Positions 19,604 through 27,455 of a stretch of 51,959 bases of DNA are shown one piece after another. Position 1 is the first letter of the stretch, and each line of letters opens with the position of its first letter. Origin of the DNA: Chthoniobacteraceae bacterium (lineage in GTDB: Bacteria > Verrucomicrobiota > Verrucomicrobiia > Chthoniobacterales > Chthoniobacteraceae); assembly GCA_947476255.1 (NCBI GenBank), contig CANJPY010000027.1, forward strand, positions 1-51,959. The letters are read 5' to 3'. The notes beneath the pieces were generated by a model. The model did no database searches, had not been told where the DNA came from, and saw only the letters and a list, made by a program, of their open reading frames with translations. The position numbers were made by a program, and so were the translations under genes.

Positions 19604-20305
19604 ATGAACGGCCCTGTCTGCAATCCATCGCCTATGGTGGTGGGAACGATTCACTCACTCGGCGCATTGAAATGCGCCCTCAAACTCAAGCCCGGTCAGG
19701 TTGATATTCTTGAACTTCGCGTGGATGCCTTTGCTCAAGACCCAGAGACTTTGCTCAGAGCGGTGCCGAAGTTGCAGTTTCCTTTGTTGCTGACTGTGCG
19801 CCATCCTGCGGAGGGGGGCGGTGCAACGTATACGCTACAGCGGCGCCGCGAACTGATCGGGCAATTTTTGCCGCTTGTGCAGTGGGTCGATTTTGAGGTT
19901 CGGTCTCTTGGGGTGTTGAAGGAAGAAATTGCCCGGTCTCAGGAGCGTGGAGTGAGGGTGATTGTGTCGGACCATCACTTTAAGGGGACGCCCTCCCTGT
20001 CCGTTCTTGAGGAGCGGTGTGAGAGGGCGCAGAGATGCCGTCCCGATGTGGTGAAGATCGCAGCCACTGTGAGCAGTGTGCTGGAGTTAGAGCGGTTATT
20101 CCATTTTTTGAACCAACAAAACGCGAAGCGGCCCGGGCAAAATTCTGTGATGGGAATGGGGCCCTTTGGGCAGGTATCGCGTCTTTTATTGGGAAGCTGC
20201 GGTTCGGTTTTAAACTATGGCTATCTGGACCAGGCTCAGGTTCCGGGCCAGTGGCCGGCAGAAGTGTTGAAGGCACGGCTCAAAGAATTGGAGGGAGTTC
20301 GGTAA
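19604..20305 (+). CDS. aroD: Type I 3-dehydroquinate dehydratase
   Basis: Third step of the shikimate pathway: dehydration of 3-dehydroquinate through a Schiff base. The protein has 233 residues. Visible landmarks are DILELRVDAF (38-43 region), LLTVRHPAEGG, the catalytic His124 in VSDHHFKGTPS, the Schiff-base Lys151 in DVVKIAATV, and the C-terminal MGMGPFGQVSRLL with SVLNYGYLDQAQVPGQ. The ATG at 19604 was chosen; further upstream codons encode Arg/Gly-rich sequence outside the domain. The gene precedes the flagellar block by 146 bp and is probably a separate transcript. Confidence 0.88.
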   Translation: MNGPVCNPSPMVVGTIHSLGALKCALKLKPGQVDILELRVDAFAQDPETLLRAVPKLQFPLLLTVRHPAEGGGATYTLQRRRELIGQFLPLVQWVDFEVRSLGVLKEEIARSQERGVRVIVSDHHFKGTPSLSVLEERCERAQRCRPDVVKIAATVSSVLELERLFHFLNQQNAKRPGQNSVMGMGPFGQVSRLLLGSCGSVLNYGYLDQAQVPGQWPAEVLKARLKELEGVR

Positions 20306-20451
20306 AAGCCTTAAGTTCGGGTTCAAAAATGCCGACTTACTAGGGTGCATTTTACTCTGAAGACGAACGAAGATTGTGTGAAAACACGATAACGTGCGTG
20401 ATTGGGGTATGCTTCCTGCTAGACAATTGAAACACTCACGTCCTTAAAATT

Positions 20452-22269
20452 ATGGCTGGAATTCAACTCACAGGCTTGGCTTCAGGAATGGATTGGAAGA
20501 CCACGGTCGACCAGTTGATGAAGATCGAGCAGATTCCTCAGGAGGCACTGAAGACCAAGCAGACTGCGAACACCAAGGTCAAATCGGCCTTCGATACTCT
20601 AAAAACCAACCTGACTGCGCTGCAGACGGCCGCCAAAGCATTACAGACTGGGCTTACGGGTTATCCAAGAAGCGCCACTGTCAGTGTCTATGATTCAGTA
20701 GCGAAGACGTATAGCCCAACCACCGGAGCTTCGGTTTCGACAGACAGTGGTGCAGCGCTCGGTACATTTGAGTTCGAAGTGAAGTCGCTGGGGCGTGCGT
20801 CTGTGTTCTCTGGTACGGCTGGAAGTCTCAGGGGCTCGGTCGCGGGTGCGGGCGCTTTGACGCTCAGGGACTACGGAGTCACCGCAGGCACTTTCACGGT
20901 CAACGGGAGCAAGATGACTCTGGCTGATTTAGATTTAGATCAGACGGTCAGCGCCTTCTTTGGGCTCACGGCTGACGCCCCTGATTTGACTGGGGAGGCA
21001 ATATCGGGCCTAAAGGCGACCCTTTTGGATTCGACGGGGGCCTTGTCTTTGGATGCGACGACCTCGGTGGGGGCCACTGGGGACACGAGTAATTTTTTGA
21101 GTGCGCTTGGGTTCAGCTATGATTCCACGGATGGAAGTACTTCGCATGTGATCTACAAGCAAACGATGCCGTCTAGCGTGCTGGCAAAGGTTGGCTTGGG
21201 ATCCCTTGGGGGATCGACGAGTTTTTCTGGAGGGTCGAATCCATTTACTGGCACGTCGGACTTGACCATCAATGGGGTCAATGTCGGAACTTTCAGTTCT
21301 ACGGACACACTGGGTTCGGTGGTTGCGAAGATCAACGGTAACTCTTCCACTGGAGTGACGGCGTCGATAGACGCTTTGAATCGCAAACTGGTGCTCAGAG
21401 CAAACTCAATCGGGGCTGCGCCCATTACGGTCGCGGTGGATTCGGGTTCTGGGTTGGACCAGGTGCTTGGGATCTCGACGAGCTCTGTGGTGCGGGGCGA
21501 GGGGATCACCTACAACCTGAAGCACAATGGAGAATCAGTTTCCACCTCGGTTTTGACGAGTGATTCTTCCACACTGGATATTTCCAAGTACGGCTTTGGT
21601 TCAACCAAGCTTACGGTCAGCAATGTGGGTACTTACAGTGTGCAGGTGACGGGTAGCGGGGCGTCGTATAAATCGAAGATCAACACGTTTATCAGCGCTT
21701 ATAACTCGCTGAAGCAAATGCTGGACGACTCAACGAAGATCACGGTCGGGGCGGACGGCAAGGTTCAGACGAGCGTTTTTTCGAACCGCTCCGACATTAA
21801 CAACCTGCTTTCCACGGTTCGAAGCAAGATTTACTCGTCTGTTTCCGACTCTTCAATCAGTTCAAGTTTTGACAGTGCCTCGAAAATTGGGTTGGGGTTC
21901 GACTCTTCTGGGTTGTTGTCGATCACAGACTCTACGAAATTGGATTCTGCGCTGGCGAACAGTCCAAGTAGTGTAGATGCGCTTCTGAATCTGAATAAGA
22001 CGGCGGCGATTTCGACCGCTTCGTCGCAGTTGGGGATTGCGACGCGGATCAACAATTTGATCACTGTTATGGTTGGTACTTCCGGAATCGTGGCGGCCGG
22101 AAAGAGTTCGCTTACCAGTCAGAACAGTCGGTTACAGTCCCAGATTGATGCGATGACCCGTAGTTTGGCGCAAACACGGGCGAATTTGGAGAAGAGTTTT
22201 ATCGCGATGGAACAGGCGCAGTCGAAATATCAGAATATGACTCAGCAGATTACTGCGGCATTCAAATGA
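20452..22269 (+). CDS. fliD: Flagellar filament cap protein FliD
   Basis: Cap protein (HAP2) that sits at the filament tip and folds incoming flagellin. It has 605 residues. The N-terminal family signature is clear (IQLTGLASGMDWKTTVDQLM, then a coiled-coil region), and the C-terminal helix ends in SFIAMEQAQSKYQNMTQQI. The central domain is rich in Ser, Thr and Gly and divergent, as usual for exposed cap domains. It is the first gene of the flagellar block, 146 bp after aroD; I found no convincing sigma-28 promoter in that gap. Its stop overlaps the next ATG by four bases. Confidence 0.92.
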   Translation: MAGIQLTGLASGMDWKTTVDQLMKIEQIPQEALKTKQTANTKVKSAFDTLKTNLTALQTAAKALQTGLTGYPRSATVSVYDSVAKTYSPTTGASVSTDSGAALGTFEFEVKSLGRASVFSGTAGSLRGSVAGAGALTLRDYGVTAGTFTVNGSKMTLADLDLDQTVSAFFGLTADAPDLTGEAISGLKATLLDSTGALSLDATTSVGATGDTSNFLSALGFSYDSTDGSTSHVIYKQTMPSSVLAKVGLGSLGGSTSFSGGSNPFTGTSDLTINGVNVGTFSSTDTLGSVVAKINGNSSTGVTASIDALNRKLVLRANSIGAAPITVAVDSGSGLDQVLGISTSSVVRGEGITYNLKHNGESVSTSVLTSDSSTLDISKYGFGSTKLTVSNVGTYSVQVTGSGASYKSKINTFISAYNSLKQMLDDSTKITVGADGKVQTSVFSNRSDINNLLSTVRSKIYSSVSDSSISSSFDSASKIGLGFDSSGLLSITDSTKLDSALANSPSSVDALLNLNKTAAISTASSQLGIATRINNLITVMVGTSGIVAAGKSSLTSQNSRLQSQIDAMTRSLAQTRANLEKSFIAMEQAQSKYQNMTQQITAAFK

Positions 22270-22916
22270 AGCGATTGAACCTTTTTCTTTTTTTGGCACT
22301 GGTGGTGGTGCTGGGCACGGGATGTCAGTCCAGGCGTCCTCGGACAGTCCAGGCGCGGCCTGAGGCTCCGCAGAATTGGTTTCTGCCGACGAACCCAGGG
22401 CGGATGATTAGGCGGGTAGCGATGTTGCCTGTTTATCACGCGCGGATTCCCGGGGAGGTTCTTAAAGATGTGGATGTCGCTCTGGTTGCGGAGCTTTCGA
22501 AGAAGGCGGTTTTTGAGGTTGTGCCTCTGTCGAGGGCGGAGATGGAGGTTTTGATTGGAGTTCGTGAAGTCTCCTCTGTGGAGAGGATTCCCGGGGATCT
22601 GTTTCGCAAGCTTCAGGATCAGTACGGGGCGGATGGAGTGATGTTTACGGACCTGACCCATTATTCTCCTTACAGGCCAGTATCGGTGGGCGTGCGTTCA
22701 AAACTGGTTGATATTGAGAGCGGCCGGATTCACTGGGCGAGCGACGTGCTTCTTGATTCCAGCAACTCTGGAGTAGCGGCAGCGGCTCGGGAGTACCAGA
22801 AAGTCATGTGTCGCGACAATTTTCCCGTTCAGGGCGATGGGGGGACAGTCCTGATGAGTCCGAGGCTGTTTGTGAAGTTTGCCGCCTATTCAAACTACGT
22901 TAGTTTGCAAAAGTAG
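22266..22916 (+). CDS. Lipoprotein of unknown function in flagellar operon
   Basis: Predicted outer- or inner-membrane lipoprotein, 216 residues. A type II signal peptide ends in the lipobox LGTGC (Cys20). The mature part has VAMLPVYH at the start and a pattern (ADGVMFTDLTHYSPYRP, VDIESGRIHWAS) like the LpoB/GNA1162 type of envelope lipoproteins that carry a TolB-like or curli-CsgG-like fold. That fold suggestion is inference. Its ATG overlaps the fliD stop by four bases, so it is translated with fliD. A role at the outer-membrane ring or basal disk is possible. Confidence 0.7.
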   Translation: MKRLNLFLFLALVVVLGTGCQSRRPRTVQARPEAPQNWFLPTNPGRMIRRVAMLPVYHARIPGEVLKDVDVALVAELSKKAVFEVVPLSRAEMEVLIGVREVSSVERIPGDLFRKLQDQYGADGVMFTDLTHYSPYRPVSVGVRSKLVDIESGRIHWASDVLLDSSNSGVAAAAREYQKVMCRDNFPVQGDGGTVLMSPRLFVKFAAYSNYVSLQK

Positions 22917-22980
22917 GAAGTGTGGCGCATTTTTACGAAAGTTCGCTAAAGAAAGTCTGAGAGATTCCGATTACAAGGTT

Positions 22981-23280
22981 ATGAGCATTCAATCCGTCCG
23001 TTCCGTCGCCGTGGGTCTGCCTGCAGCATCCGCACCAGCGCAGTCTTCTGCGCAGTCCCCCGTTCGCAACTCTACTCAGGCTCGCAAGGTGCGCTCGTCT
23101 GAAGATGAAAACGTGTTCGCGCCCCCAGGGGTGATGTCTCGGTTGGTCCGTTCGATGCGCTCTGACGAGGTGATGCGTGTTGAGGCTGTTTCGCGTGGCA
23201 GCGAGCTTTCGGCGTCCAAGGGGTATCCCTCAGACACCGTTGTTTCTGCGATCGTACAACAGATGCTTAGCGGGAGTTAG
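22981..23280 (+). CDS. Candidate anti-sigma-28 factor (FlgM-like)
   Basis: A 99-residue protein with a disordered Ala/Ser/Pro-rich first half and a helical second half. The C-terminal part (RSDEVMRVEAVSRG ... GYPSDTVVSAIVQQML) has the layout of FlgM: a helix starting with a basic RVEAI-like stretch, a G-Y turn, and a final helix ending in an ML pair. FlgM would bind and inhibit FliA until exported through the finished hook. The gene lies 65 bp after the lipoprotein and 39 bp before fliS, where export-coupled genes are common. The match is weak and the spacing between helices differs from typical FlgM by about three residues; it may be another small flagellar protein. Confidence 0.4.
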   Translation: MSIQSVRSVAVGLPAASAPAQSSAQSPVRNSTQARKVRSSEDENVFAPPGVMSRLVRSMRSDEVMRVEAVSRGSELSASKGYPSDTVVSAIVQQMLSGS

Positions 23281-23319
23281 ACGGCGTTCCTGAGAAATCG
23301 TTTGAAAGGTAGATTTTAA

Positions 23320-23721
23320 ATGCAGGAGTCCCAGTTTGCGCAGTTATATAAGGAAGCTTCGGTTAATACAGCCAGTCCGGGTGTTCTTGTGCTCATGCTG
23401 TACGACGGGGCCCTGCAGGGGTTGCACAAAGCTGAGTATGGGTTCACGCTCCAAAACCCGATAAAGAGGAATGAAGAGATTCACAACGGGTTGATGCGTT
23501 CGCACAATATTTTGCGCGAATTGCAGCAAAGTCTGGATCTAGATCAGGGAGATGAGTTTGGAGACAGGATGTACGCGCTTTACGGATTCTGGCTGGACAA
23601 GATTTTTGAAGCCAATGTGAAAAAAGAAAAGGGCGCCCTTCCTGAAGTGGTTCAGATGTTGAAGGATGTCCGAGATTCGTGGGAGGAAATGCTTCGGACA
23701 TCTCCTGATTTAAAAATCTAG
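23320..23721 (+). CDS. fliS: Flagellin export chaperone FliS
   Basis: Cytoplasmic chaperone that binds the C-terminus of flagellin and prevents premature polymerisation. The 133-residue helical protein shows the family features: YKEASVNTASPGVLVLMLYDGAL at the N-terminus, the NEEIHNGLMRSHNILRELQQSLD helix, and a C-terminal four-helix pattern ending WEEML. Its place near fliD is the normal one. Flagellin itself is not in this window. Confidence 0.9.
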   Translation: MQESQFAQLYKEASVNTASPGVLVLMLYDGALQGLHKAEYGFTLQNPIKRNEEIHNGLMRSHNILRELQQSLDLDQGDEFGDRMYALYGFWLDKIFEANVKKEKGALPEVVQMLKDVRDSWEEMLRTSPDLKI

Positions 23722-23816
23722 GGATTTCTTCTTGGTGAACTCAGGGAATCACGGCGAGGGTTGATTTTCTGAATCTTGTCGCTTGTAGGAGAGAGTTTGG
23801 TACCTTAAACCGCCTT

Positions 23817-24209
23817 ATGTCAGCAATCCGCAGGCCTCGTCCCTCAGGTTTGCAAGCGTTCTGGAAACTTCTGGACGCTATAGAGGCCACAACTCGGCTT
23901 GAATTTCAGGCGGTCCGTGTGCGGGATCTCCATTCGATGAAGGTGCTTTTTGAGCAGAAACAAGATGATTTTGTCCGTCTGCATGTTTTGGGGCGTCGTT
24001 TGGGGATGAGTCGGCAAAATCCTGAGTTGAATCGAAGATTGCTCGCGCTTGAGGCGGTTCAGTCCCGGCTTGCGGATGAAGCGGGTTCCGAAGTCGCGTT
24101 GCTGCGTAGCGAGTGGCAGGAGGCGGATTTGGAGAATAACAGGTTGCGCTCCTTGAAGCGGGCGTATGTGTCAGATACAATGCCTTCGGACTTCCAGGCG
24201 GAAGGCTGA
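23817..24209 (+). CDS. FliT/FlgN-like helical export chaperone candidate
   Basis: A 130-residue all-helical, charged protein without signal peptide. It starts after a basic N-terminus and contains a long helix (FWKLLDAIEATTRLEFQAV) followed by further amphipathic helices, with leucine- and arginine-rich C-terminal sequence. Size, composition and position right after fliS match FliT or FlgN chaperones, which are poorly conserved. I cannot point to a diagnostic motif, so the assignment rests on context. Confidence 0.45.
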   Translation: MSAIRRPRPSGLQAFWKLLDAIEATTRLEFQAVRVRDLHSMKVLFEQKQDDFVRLHVLGRRLGMSRQNPELNRRLLALEAVQSRLADEAGSEVALLRSEWQEADLENNRLRSLKRAYVSDTMPSDFQAEG

Positions 24210-24231
24210 TTGCAGAGACGCAGGCGTACAC

Positions 24232-25500
24232 ATGACTTCCCTTAATTCCTCCCAATATTCCATATTAATTGTTGATGATGATGCAGATATCCTTGCGGCA
24301 TTGTCTGAGACTATCTCCGGAGACGCGTATCGTATTGTTTGTTGTTTGAACGCGGCCGAAGCTCTTGACGCTGTTGCAAAAGAGAATTTTGCAGTGGTCA
24401 TTAGCGATCAAAATATGCCGGGTCTGAGCGGGTTGCAGCTTTTGGCGAGGGTTCGCGAGGAGCAGCCGTTTACTTCACGAGTTCTGATCACGGGCATGCT
24501 TTTGGTGGATACTCTCATTGGAGCCATCAACACGGGCGAAATCTACCGGTTCATTGCAAAACCGTGGAAACGGGGAGAGGTTGTTGCGACCGTTCAGAAT
24601 GCGGTCCGGCGCTATGAGTTACTGCTTGAAAATGAACGCCTGCACCAGGAGACAAAGGCTCTCAATGAGAACTTGGAAAAGGCCAATCAAGCGCTCCGGG
24701 AACACTTGGAGGTAGTGACCCGGCAAAAAGCCTCGATTGATCTGGCGCATGACGCATTAAGGCAGAATTTCGAGCATTCGCTTGGTTTGTGTTTCCGACT
24801 GATAAGCACCTTTTATCCCTTGCTGGGCAAACAGGCCCAGGCGGTGGTTGAGATCTGCCGGGCCATGGCTGGGACGGAATACTTTACGGACGCCGAGCGG
24901 CACGTTTTAATGACCAGTGCTTGGATTTACGACATTGGTCTTGTGGCGCTGGACCGACCTCTTCTCCATAAACTGTTTACTAGGCCGGAGGCTTGTACGC
25001 CGGAGGAGCACGCGCTGCTGCGGCATCATCCGATCATTGGCCAGACACTGGCCGCTTTTGTCGACCAACTGCAGGAGGTTGGTACAACGATTCGCGCGCA
25101 CCATGAACGGTTTGATGGTTCGGGGTACCCGGACGGTCATGCCGGCGAAATGATTCCGTGGACGGCGCGCTGCCTTGCTGTGGCCGTAGCCTTTGTGCAG
25201 TCGGGCATGCCCAAGGAGCAGGCTTGCGAGTTTCTGTTGGAGGAGTCAGGCAAGGGGTTTGATCCGGAGGCGATTCGCCTGTTTTTCAGAACAAATGAGA
25301 TGTCAAAGCTTCCTCGGAATGTGAAGGAGGTATTGATGGCTGAACTCAAGCCGGGGATGGAACTGGCGCGTGGCATTGTGACTCCCTCGGGCATGCTTTT
25401 GATGCCCGCTGGGCAGGTTCTTAACGACTATTCTATCTCAAAGTTGAGCAATCACAGCCGGCTTAACCTTGTGACGGAGCGGTTGATGATTTTCGGCTAG
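24232..25500 (+). CDS. Response regulator with HD-GYP-like output domain
   Basis: A 422-residue two-domain regulator. The receiver domain (about 10-125) has the acidic pair Asp15/Asp16, phospho-acceptor Asp59 in SDQNMPGLSG, Thr87 and Lys110. A coiled-coil linker (about 130-180) leads to an HD-GYP-type domain (190-380) with HHERFDGSGYPDG. The first metal-binding pair, normally HD, reads Tyr233-Asp234 (WIYDIG), so cyclic-di-GMP phosphodiesterase activity is doubtful. A cyclic-di-GMP or protein-binding role in flagellar control is inference from location. No histidine kinase gene is beside it. Confidence 0.85.
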   Translation: MTSLNSSQYSILIVDDDADILAALSETISGDAYRIVCCLNAAEALDAVAKENFAVVISDQNMPGLSGLQLLARVREEQPFTSRVLITGMLLVDTLIGAINTGEIYRFIAKPWKRGEVVATVQNAVRRYELLLENERLHQETKALNENLEKANQALREHLEVVTRQKASIDLAHDALRQNFEHSLGLCFRLISTFYPLLGKQAQAVVEICRAMAGTEYFTDAERHVLMTSAWIYDIGLVALDRPLLHKLFTRPEACTPEEHALLRHHPIIGQTLAAFVDQLQEVGTTIRAHHERFDGSGYPDGHAGEMIPWTARCLAVAVAFVQSGMPKEQACEFLLEESGKGFDPEAIRLFFRTNEMSKLPRNVKEVLMAELKPGMELARGIVTPSGMLLMPAGQVLNDYSISKLSNHSRLNLVTERLMIFG

Positions 25501-25566
25501 CGAGGCCGGGCGCGATAAAGGGCTGGGGCCTCTAAAACTGGAGGTTGGTGCCGCGTTGCCGGTCTT

Positions 25567-26052
25567 ATGGCACGAAGGTTGCTAGCTGGGAAGGGTATGA
25601 TCCCACTCTTAGCTTCTGGAGCCGCCTCCCTTGCTGGCGTCTTGGTGAACCGTGCGACTGGTTCTGCGTCCGCTTCTGGCGGGACCGTGACGTTGGATGC
25701 CAAGGCTTTCGAACGCGCATTAAACAAGGTCAGTGGGAATCGTGGTAATTTGTCCCCCGCAGAGCAGCAGGCGGCGGCTTTGCAGCAGCGTCTCATGCAG
25801 TTGCCTGAAATGGAGGCGGCCTTGACTTCCCGCCCAGTGGGGAGCGTTGGAGCCGTGGAAGTGCGTCAGGATGGTTCGGTAATGGTACAGACGGCGCAGG
25901 GTCCCTTGGCGGTGCAGTTGACCCTAGAGTCTCGGGAGCTTGCGAGGCAAACTTACGCGGCTTCAGTAGCGGCTGGGGCTACCTTGGCCTCCCCCGCCAA
26001 TGGGGTTCAACCAAGCCTGATGATACCGGTAGCCGGAGCAGGGTTGCGCTGA
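25567..26052 (+). CDS. Unknown protein between regulator and flgB
   Basis: I do not recognise this protein. It is up to 161 residues, with a small-residue hydrophobic stretch near the start (MIPLLASGAASLAGVLV), a Gln/Ala-rich middle (SPAEQQAAALQQRLMQLPEM), then beta-type sequence (GAVEVRQDGSVMVQTAQGPLAVQLTLES). It could start at ATG 25567 or 25597; neither has a clear ribosome binding site. It occupies a slot just before the rod genes and may be a divergent flagellar protein, but that is position only. Confidence 0.45.
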   Translation: MARRLLAGKGMIPLLASGAASLAGVLVNRATGSASASGGTVTLDAKAFERALNKVSGNRGNLSPAEQQAAALQQRLMQLPEMEAALTSRPVGSVGAVEVRQDGSVMVQTAQGPLAVQLTLESRELARQTYAASVAAGATLASPANGVQPSLMIPVAGAGLR

Positions 26053-26077
26053 AGGATGTCTTGATGTCTATTGCGTC

Positions 26078-26119
26078 ACTTCAACGAAAAACTTCAACGA
26101 AAAACTTCAACGAAAAACT
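26078..26119 (+). repeat. 13-bp tandem repeat upstream of flgB
   Basis: Unit ACTTCAACGAAAA repeats three times with a partial fourth copy (about 3.2 copies). It sits 60-100 bases before the flgB ATG. Because 13 is not a multiple of three, copy-number change would alter both the spacing and any reading frame through it. Confidence 0.9.
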
Positions 26120-26180
26120 GACCAAGGAAGTCATTTTTTGCTGTTTGGCTAATGCTGGAACCTGTGCTTATATTACTCTA

Positions 26181-26561
26181 ATGATCGAAAAACTTTTTTC
26201 CAGTCCCAGTTATGATGGGTCAAAGGTCATGCTGGATGTCGCTATCACGCGACAAGAAATATTTTCCTCAAACCTGGCCAATATAGAGACGCCTGGCTAC
26301 AAGCGGCTTGAGTTGAGCAAGGACTTTTCCAAGGTTTTCGCTGAGGCAATGAAGGTTGGCAAGCCTGGTTCGGTGCAGGCGCCGTCGGTGCACACGGATC
26401 TGCAGTCTCCTGCGCAGCGGAAGGATGGCAACAATGTGGTGCTGCAGGACGAGCTTCTGGCGATGAACAAAAATGGCGCTGAATACGACGCGCTGGTGGA
26501 TTTTGTGAGTGGTTCCATGCGCACTCTAAAAATGGCTATTCAGGGGCGTTCTCAGGCGTAA
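26181..26561 (+). CDS. flgB: Flagellar basal-body rod protein FlgB
   Basis: Proximal rod subunit exported through the flagellar gate. From the ATG at 26181 it has 126 residues and begins MIEKLFSSPSYDGSKVML, followed by the rod-protein signature RQEIFSSNLANIETPGYK. The C-terminus (ALVDFVSGSMRTLKMAIQG) forms the outer helix of the rod coiled coil. An open frame extends to 26061 but crosses the 13-bp repeats and lacks homology, so the internal start is preferred. flgC follows after 40 bp. Confidence 0.92.
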   Translation: MIEKLFSSPSYDGSKVMLDVAITRQEIFSSNLANIETPGYKRLELSKDFSKVFAEAMKVGKPGSVQAPSVHTDLQSPAQRKDGNNVVLQDELLAMNKNGAEYDALVDFVSGSMRTLKMAIQGRSQA

Positions 26562-26601
26562 TCGGCGCATTTTCTGGATAAATCTTTTACCCGCTCTTTT
26601 T

Positions 26602-27009
26602 ATGAACTTTCTCAGTGGTATCCATGCAACATCTGGCGCTCTCAATGCCGAGCAAGTGCGCATGGACATAGTGGCCCAAAATATCGCCAACGCTTACACG
26701 ACCAAGGATACGAATGGCACGCCGTACCAGCGTAAAATGGTTGCCTTTGAAACGGTCATGGGAGGGGTTCAGAATGCGGAGCGTGGGGTGCGTGTCAGTA
26801 GCATCAAAAATGACCAGTCCCTGGGGGAGGCGGTTTATAATCCCGGCCACCCGCATGCCGATGGGAATGGCATGGTCAGAATGCCCAATGTCCAGTTGGC
26901 GGCTGAAATGGTGGATTTGATGAGTGCGTCCCGCGCTTATGAGGCGAATCTGACCGTCGCCCGGAACGCGAGAAGCATTGCGACGAAAGCTCTGAGCATT
27001 GGGAAATAA
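26602..27009 (+). CDS. flgC: Flagellar basal-body rod protein FlgC
   Basis: Proximal rod protein, 135 residues. The N-terminal motif is VRMDIVAQNIANAYTTKDTNG and the C-terminal motif is PNVQLAAEMVDLMSASRAYEANL, both typical of FlgC. It starts 40 bp after flgB and ends three bases before the fliE start, an arrangement kept in most flgB-flgC-fliE operons. Confidence 0.95.
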   Translation: MNFLSGIHATSGALNAEQVRMDIVAQNIANAYTTKDTNGTPYQRKMVAFETVMGGVQNAERGVRVSSIKNDQSLGEAVYNPGHPHADGNGMVRMPNVQLAAEMVDLMSASRAYEANLTVARNARSIATKALSIGK

Positions 27010-27012
27010 TTT

Positions 27013-27393
27013 ATGCGCGTAGGTCCAATACCCTCTATTTTGTCTGCCGAGGTGAATCCCTTACAGAAACTTGAAGAAATGTCAGGCGCTTTATCCGCTG
27101 GAATGACGGCTGGCTCCAAGGGTCCCGGATTGGGAAGTGCAGGTCCCTCGATGGGGGTTGGCGGGGTGATGCGCTCCGAGTTTTCGTCTTTTTTAAACAA
27201 GGCGGTGACCGAGGTGGAGGGCAAGATGCGCACTGCCGAGGTGGAGAAGCAGAAGGTTCTGACGGGTGAAACCAACAATCTTCATCAGGCGACGATCGCA
27301 TCGTCCGAGGCGGGGATTGCCTTTTCACTGATGGTTGAAGTCCGCAACAAGCTTGTGGAGTCCTACCAAGAAATCATGCGCATGCAGGTGTGA
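27013..27393 (+). CDS. fliE: MS ring-rod junction protein FliE
   Basis: FliE links the FliF ring to the rod and is exported early. It has 126 residues: a Gly/Ser-rich N-terminal half, then the family helices FSSFLNKAVTEVEGKMRTAEVE and TIASSEAGIAFSLMVEVRNKLVE ending in the diagnostic SYQEIMRMQV. It follows flgC directly, and fliF starts after a 152-bp repeat-rich gap. Confidence 0.93.
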   Translation: MRVGPIPSILSAEVNPLQKLEEMSGALSAGMTAGSKGPGLGSAGPSMGVGGVMRSEFSSFLNKAVTEVEGKMRTAEVEKQKVLTGETNNLHQATIASSEAGIAFSLMVEVRNKLVESYQEIMRMQV

Positions 27394-27398
27394 GTAAT

Positions 27399-27453
27399 CT
27401 GACATTGAACTTACATTAAGCTGACATTATTGTGATCATGGTGTGACATAGGC
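27399..27453 (+). promoter_or_regulatory. 11-bp phased array of TGACATT-like boxes before fliF
   Basis: Five consecutive 11-bp units can be lined up: CTGACATTGAA, CTTACATTAAG, CTGACATTATT, GTGATCATGGT and GTGACATAGGC. Four share TKACATW at positions 27400, 27411, 27422 and 27444, exactly 11, 11 and 22 bases apart; the fourth unit is degenerate. Helically phased 11-bp direct repeats are typical of OmpR/PhoB-family regulator sites. No regulator is identified, so the binding claim is inference. Confidence 0.5.
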
Positions 27454-27455
27454 TG

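Noticed and set aside
20370-20400. Possible sigma-28 promoter (CACGATAA) before fliD
   Set aside because: The -10-like part is only partial and no -35 element is found at the correct spacing.
26061-26180. Longer FlgB reading frame through the 13-bp repeats
   Set aside because: No homology to FlgB in this part; the repeat unit is not a multiple of three; the ATG at 26181 gives the normal N-terminus.
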